A stretch of DNA of 64,000 bases from Symsagittifera roscoffensis (taxonomy: Eukaryota; Xenacoelomorpha; Acoela; Convolutidae), in NCBI RefSeq assembly GCF_963678635.1, contig NC_087062.1:43416395-43480394 (forward strand), given 5' to 3'. Numbering within the stretch: position 1 is the stretch's first letter; each line of letters opens with the position of its first letter. Below the pieces are notes generated by a model. That model did not search any database. It worked only from the letters and a program-made list of their open reading frames with translations, and had not been told where the DNA came from. This document shows, piece by piece, positions 9,995 to 22,037 of the stretch. The translations under genes and the position numbers were made by a program.

Positions 9995-10177
9995 TATCAA
10001 GGTCACTTGGTGTTGACCATCAAGTTGATTCAGTTTTTAGTCTAAGCTCTGCGTACTAAAGATACGTTCTTATGAGCTGGTTCGCGGAACCGAGAAAACA
10101 GAAAAGACAACTTAGCTTCAAAGATTAAATTAACGCTTTGAACTAAACAATTGTTTTCAAATTCAAATTGAGTTACA
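9995..10177 (+). repeat. 5' LTR (3' portion only) of Ty3/gypsy element
   Basis: TATCAAGGTCACTTGGTGTTG through GAGTTACA matches 16687-16863, apart from a few substitutions and a 6-base ATTCAA insertion near the end. The upstream ~110 bases present in the 3' LTR are absent here and replaced by unrelated sequence, so the 5' LTR is truncated. Confidence 0.8.
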
Positions 10178-10194
10178 GTTTCATCAACTTTCAC

Positions 10195-11428
10195 ATGGCA
10201 CAGTCAGCAGGATTTATGGCACAGGATAATCGAACGGACATGGGTATCCCAGTGTTCTGGACGTCAGCTAGTTCGGACCCACCGTGATATTTTCAAGTTT
10301 GGTTGGATCAATTTATGCTAGCAGTGACGGTAAAAGAAAATGTGAATCCTGAGATAATACTTGAAGATCCAAAAGAAGTTACTGATGAGCCGATGCCTCG
10401 TCCAGAAACTCCGGGAGAGGCCGAAAATTCAAAGGGAGTAACGGACCGAGAAGCAAGAGATAGACTAAGAAGAGACAAAATAATACTTGAGAACCAAGAA
10501 AGAAGGGAACGTGGTCCTTAGGTCGGACATAATGTGTTTTATTCATGAGGTTCAAAAACGCCTTACGTCTCCTCTATTCTTGGCACTTGGTACCGAGGGG
10601 GAAAAGAAATTTGTGCAGAAAAACCCACATGCGGAAGTTTCAAAACTGAAATTTAAAGAAATGGTGGCATTGGCCAAAACATCATTCGGAAAAACACGAA
10701 GCATTACGTATGAACGATATAGACTGTACACCAGAGCCCAGGAGACAGGGGAGACGCTAGAATCGTTTCACGCGGCATTAACTGCACAAGCAGCTACGGC
10801 CGAACTGGGCGCTGTATCGGAAGAATTGGTTCGAGATTTATTCATATCTAGAATGAAAAATAAAGTTTTACAAGATACTTTGACATTTGAAACTTTCACG
10901 CCAGACGAAGTACTCAAACGAGCTATAAAATTTGAGCAGAGTAAGCAAACCAACCAAGCGTTTCAGAAATCAGGGAATGGAAGCACAGGAGTAGGCCAAT
11001 TGCGGGAGACACAGATTAAAATAAAACAAGAACCTATAATGGCAGTTTGTAATAAAAATTCAAACTATCGAAGACAGAACAAAAGCCAATCTCAGAAAAG
11101 ATGAAATGACAATAAAAGTACAAATCCTCGTTCCGAACAGAAGCCATGCACACGATGTGGAAAATCATTCGGTTCCGGCCATTTGAAAAACAGTCCATCA
11201 TTGGGGAAAACTTGTAAGAATTGTAAAAAAACGAATCATTTTGCAAAAATGTGTCGCTCAAATCAAGTGAAGGAGATCGGGGAAGACAAATCTAGTTCAG
11301 CGGAAGAATGCAATTTAATTCAAAGTTTTGATTCATGTGACGAGTTCGAGATAATGATGGTAGAATCAAGAGCAGAGAGACCACTAAAGAAGGGGCCTAG
11401 GAAAAACGAAATCAAAAATCAACGATAA
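10195..11428 (+). pseudogene. Ty3/gypsy gag remnant with CCHC zinc knuckle
   Basis: ATG at 10195 lies 17 bases after the LTR end. The frame meets TGA at 10285-10287 (probably from CGA), then continues to 10521. The next frame, 10487-11104, gives a capsid-like helical block with ERYRLYTRAQETGETLESFH and VRDLFISRMKNKVLQDTL, typical of Ty3/gypsy gag. After a stop, 11141-11260 encodes a first Cys pair (CTRCGKSFGSGH) and a canonical knuckle CKNCKKTNHFAKMC (C-x2-C-x4-H-x4-C) used for RNA packaging. At least three lesions prevent a full product. Confidence 0.85.
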
Positions 11429-11828
11429 CAAGATTAGTACTACTCAAGATATCAAACAAATCGATATCAGGCGAGACCCAGGATCGTATCAAATAAAAGC
11501 ATTGAAAGCGCTAGTTCGAGTCAAGAACCAAATCATCAATATGACGATTGATACAGGAAGTTCAGTATCGTTCTTAAATTGGACAACAGCAAAACAATCA
11601 TTGGATGGATCATCCGAGATCACATTCATTCCTGCCGAAAAACTGAATTTGACTATGCAGTTTGTGGATTACAATAAACACCCAATTCAGATTTTGGGAG
11701 CATTACGTGCGAATATCCTTTCGGAGGGTTGGGAAGTTCCGGATGCATCCTTGCTGGTTACAGAAAGACGAGCAAGATGTATTCTGGGTCTAGATTTACA
11801 GGGGAAAATGGGGATCCATATATCATGA
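11429..11828 (+). pseudogene. Ty3/gypsy aspartic protease remnant
   Basis: The 108-residue frame starting at 11502 holds IDTGSSVSFLNW, the D-T/S-G catalytic signature, a middle sheet region and RARCILGLDLQGKMG, which is the 'I.LG.D' block that closes the retropepsin fold. The catalytic triad looks intact, but the frame is cut off from both gag and RT by stops. Confidence 0.85.
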
Positions 11829-11929
11829 AATCAGCCTCTACTAATAGATCCAGGTTTGACGTGCTACTGAGCGAGCAGTCAGAAGGTATGAAGCAACAAT
11901 TTTATACAAAAATTTCCATCACTATTTGA

Positions 11930-12750
11930 CCGTCAGAGAGAGTCAAAAAATCATGTAGTCAACACGAAATTCAAATACCCGTTATGTCCAATTCAGGAAA
12001 AAGGTAGAAGAAGACCTATTCATATTCAAGGGAAAGTGCAAGACGAACTTGATAAATTGTTGTCAGAAGGTCATATAACAAAATTAGAAAATGCACAAGC
12101 GACTGTTTTATTGCTCCAATTGTAATAACAGTTGAAAAAGGCGACTCTATCAAGTTGGCATTAGATGCAAAACCGATAAATAGACAATTGTACAAGAATA
12201 AATATCAAATGCCCAATGTTGACGAATTATTAGATGGGGTGAGTCAGATAGTAACGGCTAAAACACAAGGTACACTGTTTTTCACGGTACTTGATTTGAA
12301 GTACGCGTACAGTCAGCTTCGATTAACTGCTGAAACAGCTAAACAATGTAACTTTAACATAGTTGGCGGTCAAGCTACGGGAAATTTTTCTGACAGGGTT
12401 CTATGGGCTGGCAGATATGCCCTCGGGAATTCCAAAAAGCAAGGGATCGTACCTTAAACCATGCTAAAAACACATGTGCTTTCTGGACGACATTCTGATT
12501 GTCTCTAAGGGAGAGAAAACAGAACACGAAAAACTGGTACTAATTGTACTGAAAAAACTAGATGATGAAAATCTGGCATTAAAACTAGTAAAATGTGAGT
12601 TATTTCAGTCGGAAGTCAAATGGTTAGGCCATAAACTTACACCGAAAGGGATAACACCTAAAGTTACAAAAACGGAAGCAATTCTTAAACTACAACACCC
12701 AAAGTCGCTTAAGCAGTTAAGATCGTTTATGGGTAGTATCAACCACTAAT
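11930..12750 (+). pseudogene. Ty3/gypsy reverse transcriptase remnant
   Basis: Frames 12155-12457 and 12474-12749 hold VLDLKYAYSQLRLTAETAKQ (first catalytic Asp), FLDDILIVSKG (the catalytic DD pair), VKWLGHKLTPKGITP and LRSFMGSINH. The motif order matches a Ty3/gypsy RT through the thumb/connection. A frame change near 12430-12480 falls just where the 'PFGL..AP' block should be, and an additional stop follows the connection. Confidence 0.88.
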
Positions 12751-13280
12751 CTAAATTCATTCCTAACGCAGCAAGTCTAACTGATCAACTTAGACCATTG
12801 CTCAGAGAAGAGAATGTGAAGAAGAAAATGAAGAAAAATAAATTGCCCGTAAAAAAATTCAAGTGGGGGGGGAAACACTCCCTAAGATTTCGAAGAGATT
12901 AAAAAGGCGGTGGCAAGGATCGCACAAATTAATTACTACGATCCTCTCAAAGAGACTCGGGTAAAATGCGATGCGAGCCATAGCGGGCTCGGACCAACCT
13001 TAGAACAATCGATTAATGGGGACGACTGGGTACCAATTGCATTTGCATCACGTAATCTTAAGGCTCAAGAAAAGAAGTATTCAACAAATGAGCTTGAACT
13101 GCTTGCAGTGGTCTGGTCAGTTAATCGATTCAAACATTAATTATTATGAAAAAAATTTACCCTAGCAAGAGACCACAAGGCACTCACATCAGCACTAGGG
13201 GAGCACAAATCTAATAAAACGTATCAATCTAGACTCACAAGATTATTTGTACAGAGACCGGATTGGGGAACCGTGGCCTG
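12751..13280 (+). pseudogene. Ty3/gypsy RNase H remnant
   Basis: The frame 12910-13140 reads TRVKCDASHSGLGPTLEQ, then PIAFASRNLKAQEKKYSTNE and LELLAVVWSVNRFKH. This is the D-A-S...E-x-E-x-L-A-V-V-W pattern of Ty3/gypsy RNase H with the first two acidic residues kept. A stop at 13138-13140 and a frame change break the last third, where DHKALTSAL is still readable. Confidence 0.85.
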
Positions 13281-14980
13281 TGTCATAATTGGATGAAAAG
13301 TTTGTGGTCGCATCGATCGATCAATTTCACGAAGCACTCGACTGTTTAAACAGTCGGCTAGTTGATACAAATACTTTCATTAATGATGAAAATAATCTAG
13401 AACATTCTCAAGAAAGAAGCGCACTGGATGAAACACTGAACACGTCATCGCACGGTTGCTATACAGTCGGTTGATATTAAAAGCAACGAAAAAGAGAAAA
13501 ATATCGAAGCGAAACTGGAGAAAAAATTTAAGAAAGAAATGGAGAAAAAGTTAAAGAAGACAGTTAAACTTGAGAATGAGGAAAGTAGACGAAATGAACT
13601 GCTGGAACAAATAACAGAAACAACATTTCAAAGAACGAGAACAGTACATAGGGGAGCAGCAGGAAACGAGAGTGCGAGTTCAGACTCTGACGTACCGCAA
13701 GTCGAGTGGAAAATGACACCGAAAAAACGAAAGGACAGAAATCAACCAACATCGTCAGAGGAGGAATCAAGGAAATTAATGTCATTTTGGGATCTAGTGG
13801 GATCCGAAAGAACTGACAGAGAGAAACCGGAAAATATGTTACAATTAGAAGCGTCGACGGAGTTGATCAGCCCCCAAAGAGATTACACGAGTGTGAACGA
13901 CTCAAAAATCATCGAAGTAGACCTTACAGCCGATACGACCTCAGAAAGCCCAGAAGTGAGCCTAGTTGCTGGAAGGGAGACAAAGTCACGACAGCAAGAA
14001 TTCAGACAAGCAGAAAATCGAGAAGAAAATAACTTGCTCAGTCTTTCGAAACTGTTCGATAGAAATCTTCTAGCAGAACTCACCACAGAGGATACGTGGA
14101 TGGACAGGTTGCGGAGGGTCATAGAGCGAAAAGATCCGCACATTTTCGAGCTAATGGGGTATTACACGACTTCTTTATGGCATCAGATGACAGTAGTAGA
14201 CGATTGCATCGTAGTAGACGGAAGACTGGCGGTGCCAGGACTATTGCTTCCCGCAGTATTAAAGAGAATACACCGCGGCCACCCAGGACAGGAGGCGATG
14301 ATAGATGTGTCCAAATACCTGTGGTGGCCACATATGCACAAAGACATTGTGAATATGGCGGAGGAGTGTAGAAGTTGTACTCGCTCCGGTAAGAATGCTA
14401 AATATATTATACCAAAAAACGCATCAAAACCACTTCCGCTGCTCTCGCAGCCGGGTCAAGAACTTCAATTAGACTATGCGGGACCGTTAGAGGATACTAA
14501 AGGCAAGATAGATATTCGAAGTTTCCGTCGGTAAAAATTACTAAGTCGACTGGGGGTGAATCATCAGTGAAATTTCTTTGAACATATATTGACACACAGG
14601 GGGTCCCAGAATCCGTAAGAACCGATCAATTCTCGGGCTTCAAAGGCAAAATGATGAAAAAATTTTGTACTGAACATAACATTGAACAAGAATTCTGTCC
14701 GTAGGGGACCACAGAGGGTGTGGCCTAGTTGAACGAACAATTCAAACGATCAAGCGAAGGTTGGGGTTATGTTGTTGGACAAGAATGTTTCATCAATAAA
14801 ACTTGCACTGACCACAATAATGCGAGATCTTAAGTGAAGCAAACAAAAAACGATACAATGTTCGCCATTTGAAGGGCACTTCGGACGTCTCCCGAAAACT
14901 TAGTTTGAAATCCTGAGGGATTCGTTTATTAAAAATTCTGATCGTTTAGTTAAAGAACATCTGGGGCGCTCAGCATTAAC
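13281..14980 (+). pseudogene. Ty3/gypsy linker and integrase remnant
   Basis: An uninterrupted 331-residue frame (13539-14534) begins with about 200 charged, Ser/Glu/Lys-rich residues of unknown role. It then contains the integrase zinc finger, HRGHPGQEAMIDVSKYLWWP, and later ECRSCTRS (H-H-C-C), followed by LQLDYAGPLED with the first core Asp. The remaining core (SVRTDQFSGFKG, GLVERTIQTIKRRL) is readable to about 14760 but in shifted frames. The long hydrophilic insert between RNase H and the zinc finger is larger than in most members of the superfamily. Confidence 0.85.
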
Positions 14981-16440
14981 GGCCACGCAGCTAAAGAAGA
15001 AAATCGATCAGTCGAGAGATAACGTGAAGATTGTCAAAAAGCAGTCGGTAAGTGAGCCCACTGTTCAAAACAGAAATGGAATCGGCGAGAGCGCTAAAAA
15101 CGCTATTAGAAGCAAATGCAAGGTGGAATGAGCCAAGAAGGGACAACTCCGCCAATGATCTGAGGAGAGTGGTCGACGAAACCAGTACGATCAATCCGGA
15201 ATTACAGAAGGAGCTTCTGTATTCGTGGCAATATGGTTTCATCGAAGATAAACCCCAGGAGGCCGGACTCGAACTAGCAGGGTCACCAAACCCGTTGAGA
15301 AAGGATGACAATATGAAGAGTGGGAAAGCGCTTACAAACCCATTAAAGGGTAAAGAAAAGTGAGAGACGCCGCACACAGTGAAAACGGCTGCTGGTGCAG
15401 TATATAGAAAAAGCGATATAGCAAAATCAAAAATTGACACAAGCGAGCAAAAAGAAAAGAATTCAAAGAAAGGAAACGCAAGTAGAAGTCCACACGGAGA
15501 CGAGCCTAAAACTAAATCCAAGAAAAAAGCAAATGACAAACAATCAGCAAATAGAGACTCAAACGCAATACCTGATTCACCAGCAAAATCGACGAATGCC
15601 GCAACGCTATTCCAAGATAGCGATTTCAACATCACTTCGAAGGATACGGAGATGAACGGGGGTTTCAATTTTTCAATAAAAAGGGCTAAACCAAGCAATG
15701 CGGGACCGGTGGTAGAAAACTCGACAAGTGTGGTACCTAAAGGAACCAAATAAAGTAACAAGAAACAAACGTGTCAGGAAGCAAGAAGGCAAAAAGCTGC
15801 AGCAACAGCTCTCGAGGCAAATCAACCCAACACAAAAGATAAAGGATTATCGTCATCCACTGCAGAGACAGTCACTCCCAGCACGTCTACGCCAAAGAAA
15901 ACAAATGAGGACAGCAAAGTCATCACAAGAAACAGATCAGCAGAAAAGATATGAGAAACGTTTCAGAGCCGAGATTTAACTTCCAACGAATGGAACAAAT
16001 TAGCGGACCAAGTATTAATGAGAGGGGTTCAGAAAGCAGCGGAGAACATTTTAAAATCTACAGATAGAGAGAGTGAATTCAACATCAACGCTCCCCCAGG
16101 GTTTTTAGATTAATCCGGTGACAGCGACGTTACAGTACGGCGAAGTGAACGGACCACCAAGAAAAAAAGACCAAGCAGGCATGGGAATCCATGTAAGCAT
16201 TCAGTCAGGTTGGTCAGCTCTAATCAGGATTTGATAGATCTCAACAAAGCAGCTCTCGAGGCGTATCGAATAAAACTGGCAAATTTTCGATCAGACGTGA
16301 ACACACCGGAGGAGACAAACTTGGGCCTACTTGAAAAACACTTGATCAGACGAACAATCGGCAGTGAAGCATTGGACATTTCGAAAAGTTGAAAGGCATC
16401 GTGGCGTGTTCCTCTAAATGTAGAAGACGATATTCCGGAC
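14981..16440 (+). pseudogene. Unrecognised 3' coding remnants of the Ty3/gypsy element
   Basis: Plus frames 15052-15363 (103 aa), 15379-15753 (124 aa) and 16210-16392 (60 aa) follow integrase in the position of an accessory or env gene. They are rich in Lys, Ser, Asn and Glu, with no hydrophobic segments, no signal peptide and no motif I know. The short spacing and similar composition suggest one ancestral hydrophilic protein now broken by stops (15361, 15751, 16390). A continuation of integrase C-terminal sequence is possible. An env glycoprotein is unlikely without membrane segments. Confidence 0.45.
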
Positions 16441-16563
16441 AAATAAGAGAAAGGCTAGGAAAGACAGCCTAAAACAAATTGTTCTGCAAAACTCATTAAA
16501 ACTGAGTATAAAACTCATATTTATTTATTAAATTTTATAAGTGTAATATATAAAATTTGTTTA

Positions 16564-16575
16564 ACCCAAGGGGAG
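16564..16575 (+). other. Polypurine tract before 3' LTR
   Basis: CCCAAGGGGAG immediately precedes the TG that opens the 3' LTR. This is the expected position and composition for the plus-strand primer of an LTR element. Confidence 0.6.
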
Positions 16576-16863
16576 TGTGGTACAGCACTTACTGCAAGTG
16601 CAGTAGCCATTGTGATATTGCTGCACACTGACCTTGGGACTCAAAATGTTATTTGTAATTATGCTGTTATATTGTTATTAACTTAGTATCAAGGTCACTT
16701 GGTGTTGACCATCAAGTTGATTCAGTTTTTAGTCTAAGCTCTGCGTACTGAAGATACGTTCTTATGAGCTGGTTCGCAGAACCGAGAAAACAGAAAAGAC
16801 AACTTAGCTTCAAAGATTAAATTAACGCTTTGAACTAAACAATTGTTTTCAAATTGAGTTACA
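16576..16863 (+). repeat. 3' LTR of Ty3/gypsy element
   Basis: Begins TGTGGTACAGC just after the polypurine tract and ends GAGTTACA, i.e. TG...CA, 288 bp. The last 177 bases match the truncated 5' LTR. The start TGTGGTACAGCACTTACTGCA resembles LTR starts of Gypsy-type elements that begin TGTGGTACAG. Confidence 0.75.
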
Positions 16864-17392
16864 CAATTTCATCCCCTATCACAGGTCGGAACAATCTTTG
16901 GTAACTCAGTAACTGGCTATCCTTGCTTCTATTCGATTTTGTTTCGTGGAATTGATGTCTCCTTTGCCAAAACGCAGCACTGCTATCACTTCTGTTTAGA
17001 GCTCCGCAGTACATCGCATCACAGACTTCGGTCCATTTTTATCATGCAACCCAGTTCAGAATTATTTCTTGTCACTCTTTACTGACTCAAACCTTATCGC
17101 AGGCATGTTCAATTTTCCCGGAGTTTTATTCCAACTTTTCCTAAAATATGCTTTCTATCAAATATTTGTAGTTCCTTATATTTTCCCACATTTCCTCTCA
17201 CCATTACTATGCAGATTGCATGACCTTCCAATGGTGCAGATTCCACGACCTAGCAGTTAATATTGCCCCTCCGATTTGTAGCAGAATTCGCTGTCTAAAA
17301 CAACAAGGAAGCAGAATCCGCCACACCCATTTTTTTCTTTCAAAAAAATAAGAGTCATTTATCGGCATAATTAGATAAGTATTTAATTTTTC
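16864..17392. other. Intergenic, nothing recognised
   Basis: No motif, repeat or supported coding region. The 63-residue frame at 17069-17260 is hydrophobic by AT richness and has no other sign of being a gene. Confidence 0.6.
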
Positions 17393-18649
17393 AGAGCCAG
17401 TCGACTAAGTTTGACGTTTTCCCATTTTAAATTACAATTTGACATTTTTCCCATTTTATTTATTTCCCAAAATCTTAAAATATCAAAACCCATGGAGCGG
17501 TGCTTCAAGCTAACTCCATTCAGAAGTTCATTGGACTAAATGTGCATGAACTCTATTCAAAGTTCATTGCACTAAATACGCATTATCTGTTAAATACCAC
17601 CCCCCCCCCCCACAAATTGCTTAAATTCCAAACTATGTACCAGATATAGCTCAGAGGTGTGTTTGCGAACCTCAGTTTGTTCTTATCAGTTTTTTTCAGG
17701 TTAAGTGGCCATTTTCAGCGCGTAGGGATGGCTACTGCGCTTAATTTTTCTCCAATTGCAGCTAAAAAAGTTTATGTTTTTGGGTTCTGACTCACAGAAA
17801 AAAAATTGTCCGTACGCAAAGCGTCAAGTCGCACTATTTGCGATTTCAGAACTGATTTAATTATAAGATAATACATTCATACACAGAAGCGAAGCTGAGC
17901 TTCGCACCACTTGCGATACAAATGAAGAAAGCCGCTAAGTCAGAAAAAAATGAAAGTGTCGGCAAAAATAAATAGATCAAAAAGAATCAGGCTAGTTTAG
18001 GAACCAGAAGATGCCAGACGATATAATGTGAAATACGCATCGAGAGAAAACTTACCAAGCGGTTACAAAGCCGAACAAACTTCAGCGGAAACCATTTAAG
18101 TCGAAAAAAATCAACAAGCCTTAAAACATATAAAAAGTAATCTAGCTCCTCAAAACTTATACGCCCCCCCCCCCTTCTCCTGATAAACACACGCAAAAAA
18201 AAATAAATTACCATAGGAAACAATATGAAGCCAAAATGCCGATATAATAGGGCGAAATCTATGAAGCCGACAAAAATTCAGGAATAATAAAGGTTATTAA
18301 GTCCCCTCGCCCTCTAATCACAGACACGCACACGCAGACTTTTTTTCTCGTCAAAAGACGCAATTTAAGGCCATTAAGCAGATTTAGTGTAAGCCGAAAC
18401 CTATTCAGCGGAAAAAAAGGAAAGGAAAAAAAACACAAAAAACGAAAAAATAACTCAATAAATTAAGACTTGTAAAAACTTATTAAAACCCCCTCACCCT
18501 CAAATTACACACACACGCAATTTTTTCGCTTTTCAAAAGACGCACTATGAGTTTCGATTTTTGTCATGAAAACTTTGAACCATTGTTTCTTTTAAGATTT
18601 TTAGCATTTGGTGCAATCCAGAGGTGAGCAAAAATATTAGATGTCCCTT
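17393..18649. repeat. 1.25-kb tandem array, unit 1
   Basis: Starts AGAGCCAGTCGACTAAGTTTG and runs 1257 bp to the next identical start. Internal landmarks shared by all units are an oligo-C run (14 C here), the palindrome GCGAAGCTGAGCTTCGC, a second oligo-C run, the phrases AAGCCGCTAAGTCAGAAAAAA and TTCAGCGGAAAAAAAGGAAAGG, and CA-rich CACACACACGCA. No conserved frame runs across the units, so they are non-coding. Confidence 0.9.
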
Positions 18650-19898
18650 AGAGCCAGTCGACTAAGTTTGACGTTTTCCCATTTTAAATTACAATTTGAC
18701 ATTTTTCCTATTTTATTTATTTCCCAAAATCTTAAAATATCAAAACCCATGGAGCGGTGCTTCAAGCTAACTCCATTCAGAAGTTCATTGGACTAAATGT
18801 GCATGAACTCTATTCAAAGTTCATTGCACTAAATACGCATTATCTGTTAAATACCACCCCCCCCACAAATTGCATAAATTCAAAACTGTGTACCAGATAT
18901 AGCTCAGAGGTGTGTTTGCGAACCTCAGTTTGTTCTTATCAGTTTTTTTCAGGTTAAGTGGCCATTTTCAGCGCCTAGGGATGGCTACTGCGCTTAATTT
19001 TTCTCCAATTGCAGCTAAAAAAGTTTATGTTTTTGGGTTCTGACTCACAGAAAAAAAATTGTCCGTACGCAAAGCGTCAAGTCGCACTATTTGCGATTTC
19101 AGAACTGATTTAATTATAAGATAATACATTCATACACAGAAGCGAAGCTGAGCTTCGCACCACTTGCGATACAAATGAAGAAAGCCGCTAAGTCAGAAAA
19201 AAATGAGAGTGTCGGCAAAAATAAATAGATCAAAAAGAATCAGGCTAGTTTAGGAACCAGAAGATGCCAGACAATATAATGTGAAATACGCATCGAGAGA
19301 AAACTTACCAAGCGGTTACAAAGCCGAACAAACTTCAGCGGAAACCATTTAAGTCGAAAAAAATCAACAAGCCTTAAAACTTATAAAAAGTAATCTAGCT
19401 CCTCAAAACTTATACGCCCCCCCTTCTCCTGATAAACACACGCAAAAAAAAATAAATTACCATAGGAAACAATATGAAGCCAAAATGCCGATATAATAGG
19501 GCGAAATCTATGAAGCCGACAAAAATTCAGGAATAATAAAGGTTATTAAGTCCGCTCGCCCTCTAATCACAGACACGCACACGCAGACTTTTTTTCTCGT
19601 CGAAAGACGCAATTTAAGGCCATTAAGCAGATTTAGTGTAAGCCGAAACCTATTCAGCGGAAAAAAAGGAAAGGAAAAAAAACACAAAAAACGAAAAAAG
19701 AACTCAATTAATTAAGACTTGTAAAAAGTTATTAAAACCACCTCACCCTCAAATTACACACACACGCAATTTTTTCGCTTTTCAAAAGACGCACTATGAG
19801 TTTCGATTTTTGTCATGAAAACTTTGAACCATTGTTTCTTTTAAGATTTTTAGCATTTGGTGCAATCCAGAGGTGAGCAAAAATATTAGATTTCCCTT
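18650..19898. repeat. 1.25-kb tandem array, unit 2
   Basis: 1249 bp, about 97-98% like unit 1. It differs mainly in oligo-C and oligo-A lengths (8 C in the first run) and scattered substitutions such as GCGCCTAGG for GCGCGTAGG. Confidence 0.9.
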
Positions 19899-21150
19899 AG
19901 AGCCAGTCGACTAAGTTTGACGTTTTCCCATTTTAAATTACAATTTGACATTTTTCCCATTTTATTTATTTCCCAAAATCTTAAAATATCAAAACCCATG
20001 GAGCGGTGCTTCAAGCTAACTCCATTCAGAAGTTCATTGGACTAAATGTGCATGAACTCTATTCAAAGTTCATTGCACTAAATACGCATTATCTGTTAAA
20101 TACCACCCCCCCCCCACAAATTGCATAAATTCAAAACTGTGTACCAGATATAGCTCAGAGGTGTGTTTGCGAACCTCAGTTTGTTCTTATCAGTTTTTTT
20201 CAGGTTAAGTGGCCATTTTCAGCGCCTAGGGATGGCTACTGCGCTTAATTTTTCTCCAATTGCAGCTAAAAAAGTTTATGTTTTTGGGTTCTGACTCACA
20301 GAAAAAAAATTGTCCGTACGCAAAGCGTCAAGTCGCACTATTTGCGATTTCAGAACTGATTTAATTATAAGATAATACATTCATACACAGAAGCGAAGCT
20401 GAGCTTCGCACCACTTGCGATACAAATGAAGAAAGCCGCTAAGTCAGAAAAAAATGAAAGTGTCGGCAAAAATAAATAGATCAAAATGAATCAGGCTAGT
20501 TTAGGAACCAGAAGATGCCAGACAATATAATGTGAAATACGCATCGAGAGAAAACTTACCAAGCGGTTACAAAGCCGAACAAACTTCAGCAGAAACCATT
20601 TAAGCCGAAAAAAATCAACAAGCCTTAAAACTTATAAAAAGTAATCTAGCTCCTCAAAACTTATACGCCCCCCCCTCCTCCTGATAAACACACGCAAAAA
20701 AATAAATTACCATAGGAAACAATATGAAGCCAAAATGCCGATATAATAGGGCGAAATCTATGAAGCCGACAAAAATTCAGGAATAATAAAGGTTATTAAG
20801 TCCCCTCGCCCTCTAATCACAGACACGCACACGCAGACTTTTTTCTCGTCAAAAGACGCAATTTAAGGCCATTAAGCAGATTTAGTGTAAGCCGAAACCT
20901 ATTCAGCGGAAAAAAAGGAAAGGAAAAAAAAACACAAAAACCGAAAAAATAACTCAATAAATTAAGACTTGTAAAAAGTTATTAAAACCCCCTCACCCTC
21001 AAATTACACACACACACGCAATTTTTTCGCTTTTCAAAAGACGCACTATGAGTTTCGATTTTTGTCATGAAAACTTTGAACCATTGTTTCTTTTAAAATT
21101 TTTAGCATTTGGTGCAATCCAGAGGTGAGAAAAATATTAGATTCCCCTTA
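19899..21150. repeat. 1.25-kb tandem array, unit 3
   Basis: About 1250 bp, ending near GAAAAATATTAGATTCCCCTTAGG. It shares GCGCCTAGG with unit 2, so units 2 and 3 are closer to each other than to unit 1, consistent with stepwise duplication. Confidence 0.9.
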
Positions 21151-21429
21151 GGAAAATTCACAATTAGTTCACTAGGCCGATAAAATATAAGCTGAAATCA
21201 TTCGGAGCAGAATAATTTTTAAAGCAAAAAAAAACAAAAATACGAGTTCAAGGCTAGTAAAATTACTATTAGCAGAAATAAATCAGATTTCTTAACGCAA
21301 CTAGTGTTTATTGCAAACAGCGAAAAAATTCTACCAAGTGGCAACTAAACGGCCAACACAGACAAATAATCAGCCGACATTTTTTTGAAACGGATTGTTG
21401 CCTGTTAAAAACAAACAGGTTATTTCAGA

Positions 21430-21500
21430 TTCGAACCCAGTACCTTTGCCGACTCAGACGTATTTGTAACCTCCAGACCAAGACTGCCCGGAAAGGTAAA
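21430..21500 (-). other. tRNA-like segment (possible SINE head)
   Basis: On the minus strand the order is GGCAGTCTTGGTCTGGAGGTTACAAATACG, in short pieces: an A-box-like TGGTCTGGAGG, a CGTCTGAGTCGG middle and a B box GGTTCGAATCT. An RNA polymerase III B box fits, but the arms do not pair well enough to call a working tRNA. The following TTTACGGGAAAAAAGTCTAGT is shared with the repeat at 32.65 kb, so it belongs to a repeat family. Confidence 0.45.
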
Positions 21501-21966
21501 AATTTGATGAAAATTATGAACTGAGCTCAAAATTATCATTTCTAATTCTGATCATTCTTTAAACAAATTATTTACGGGAAAAAAGTCTAGTACCCGAATG
21601 CAATACCCTTTCTTATCACAAGGGCGCAAGAGTAATTATTATGAATTTCTATATACATGACTTCGTATCGAAAGTGAAATTTAAAAAATTTTCTATAAAA
21701 AACGCGAGACAGGCATTGATTTTCACAATTCTTAACACTTAGACAATCCCATTTTTTCGCATTCTTTTTGACGAAAAACCGCTCGTTTAAGCCAATAGTT
21801 TCGACCTTAAGTACAATTCGCAAAAGTAAATAATGTTTACCTAGGATTTAGTTTATAAGAAGGCGACAACTTTCTTCAAGTTACGAAAATTATAATATCC
21901 CATCGTCAGAGAACACCAAAACGCCGGCAAGCAGTCTATCGAAGGGTATAAACTATTGGTTTTAAC

Positions 21967-21969
<3 letters not shown>

Positions 21970-22030
<61 letters not shown>
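21970..22030. repeat. (TA)n microsatellite
   Basis: About 60 bp of uninterrupted TA in intergenic DNA, followed by ATAATATATG. Confidence 0.95.

Positions 22031-22037
<7 letters not shown>

Larger units (their letters stand above)
9995..16863 (+). mobile_element. Degenerate Ty3/gypsy LTR retrotransposon
   Basis: A partial 5' LTR (9995-10177) and a full 3' LTR (16576-16863) share about 180 bp at very high identity. Between them on the plus strand are gag with a CCHC knuckle, an aspartic protease, RT, RNase H and integrase. RT before RNase H before integrase is the Ty3/gypsy order. Premature stops and frame changes occur throughout. About 0.75 kb of extra coding-like sequence separates RNase H from integrase, and 1.5 kb follows integrase. 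Confidence 0.88.

Noticed and set aside
14991-15761. 256-residue minus frame opposite the Ty3/gypsy 3' region
   Set aside because: Its Phe/Ser/Leu-rich composition is the antisense image of Lys/Glu/Ser-rich plus frames; the plus-strand reading fits the element's orientation.
17393-21150. CRISPR-like or satellite array of biological function
   Set aside because: The repeat unit is 1.25 kb without spacers, in eukaryotic DNA, and a fragment elsewhere points to a dispersed element.
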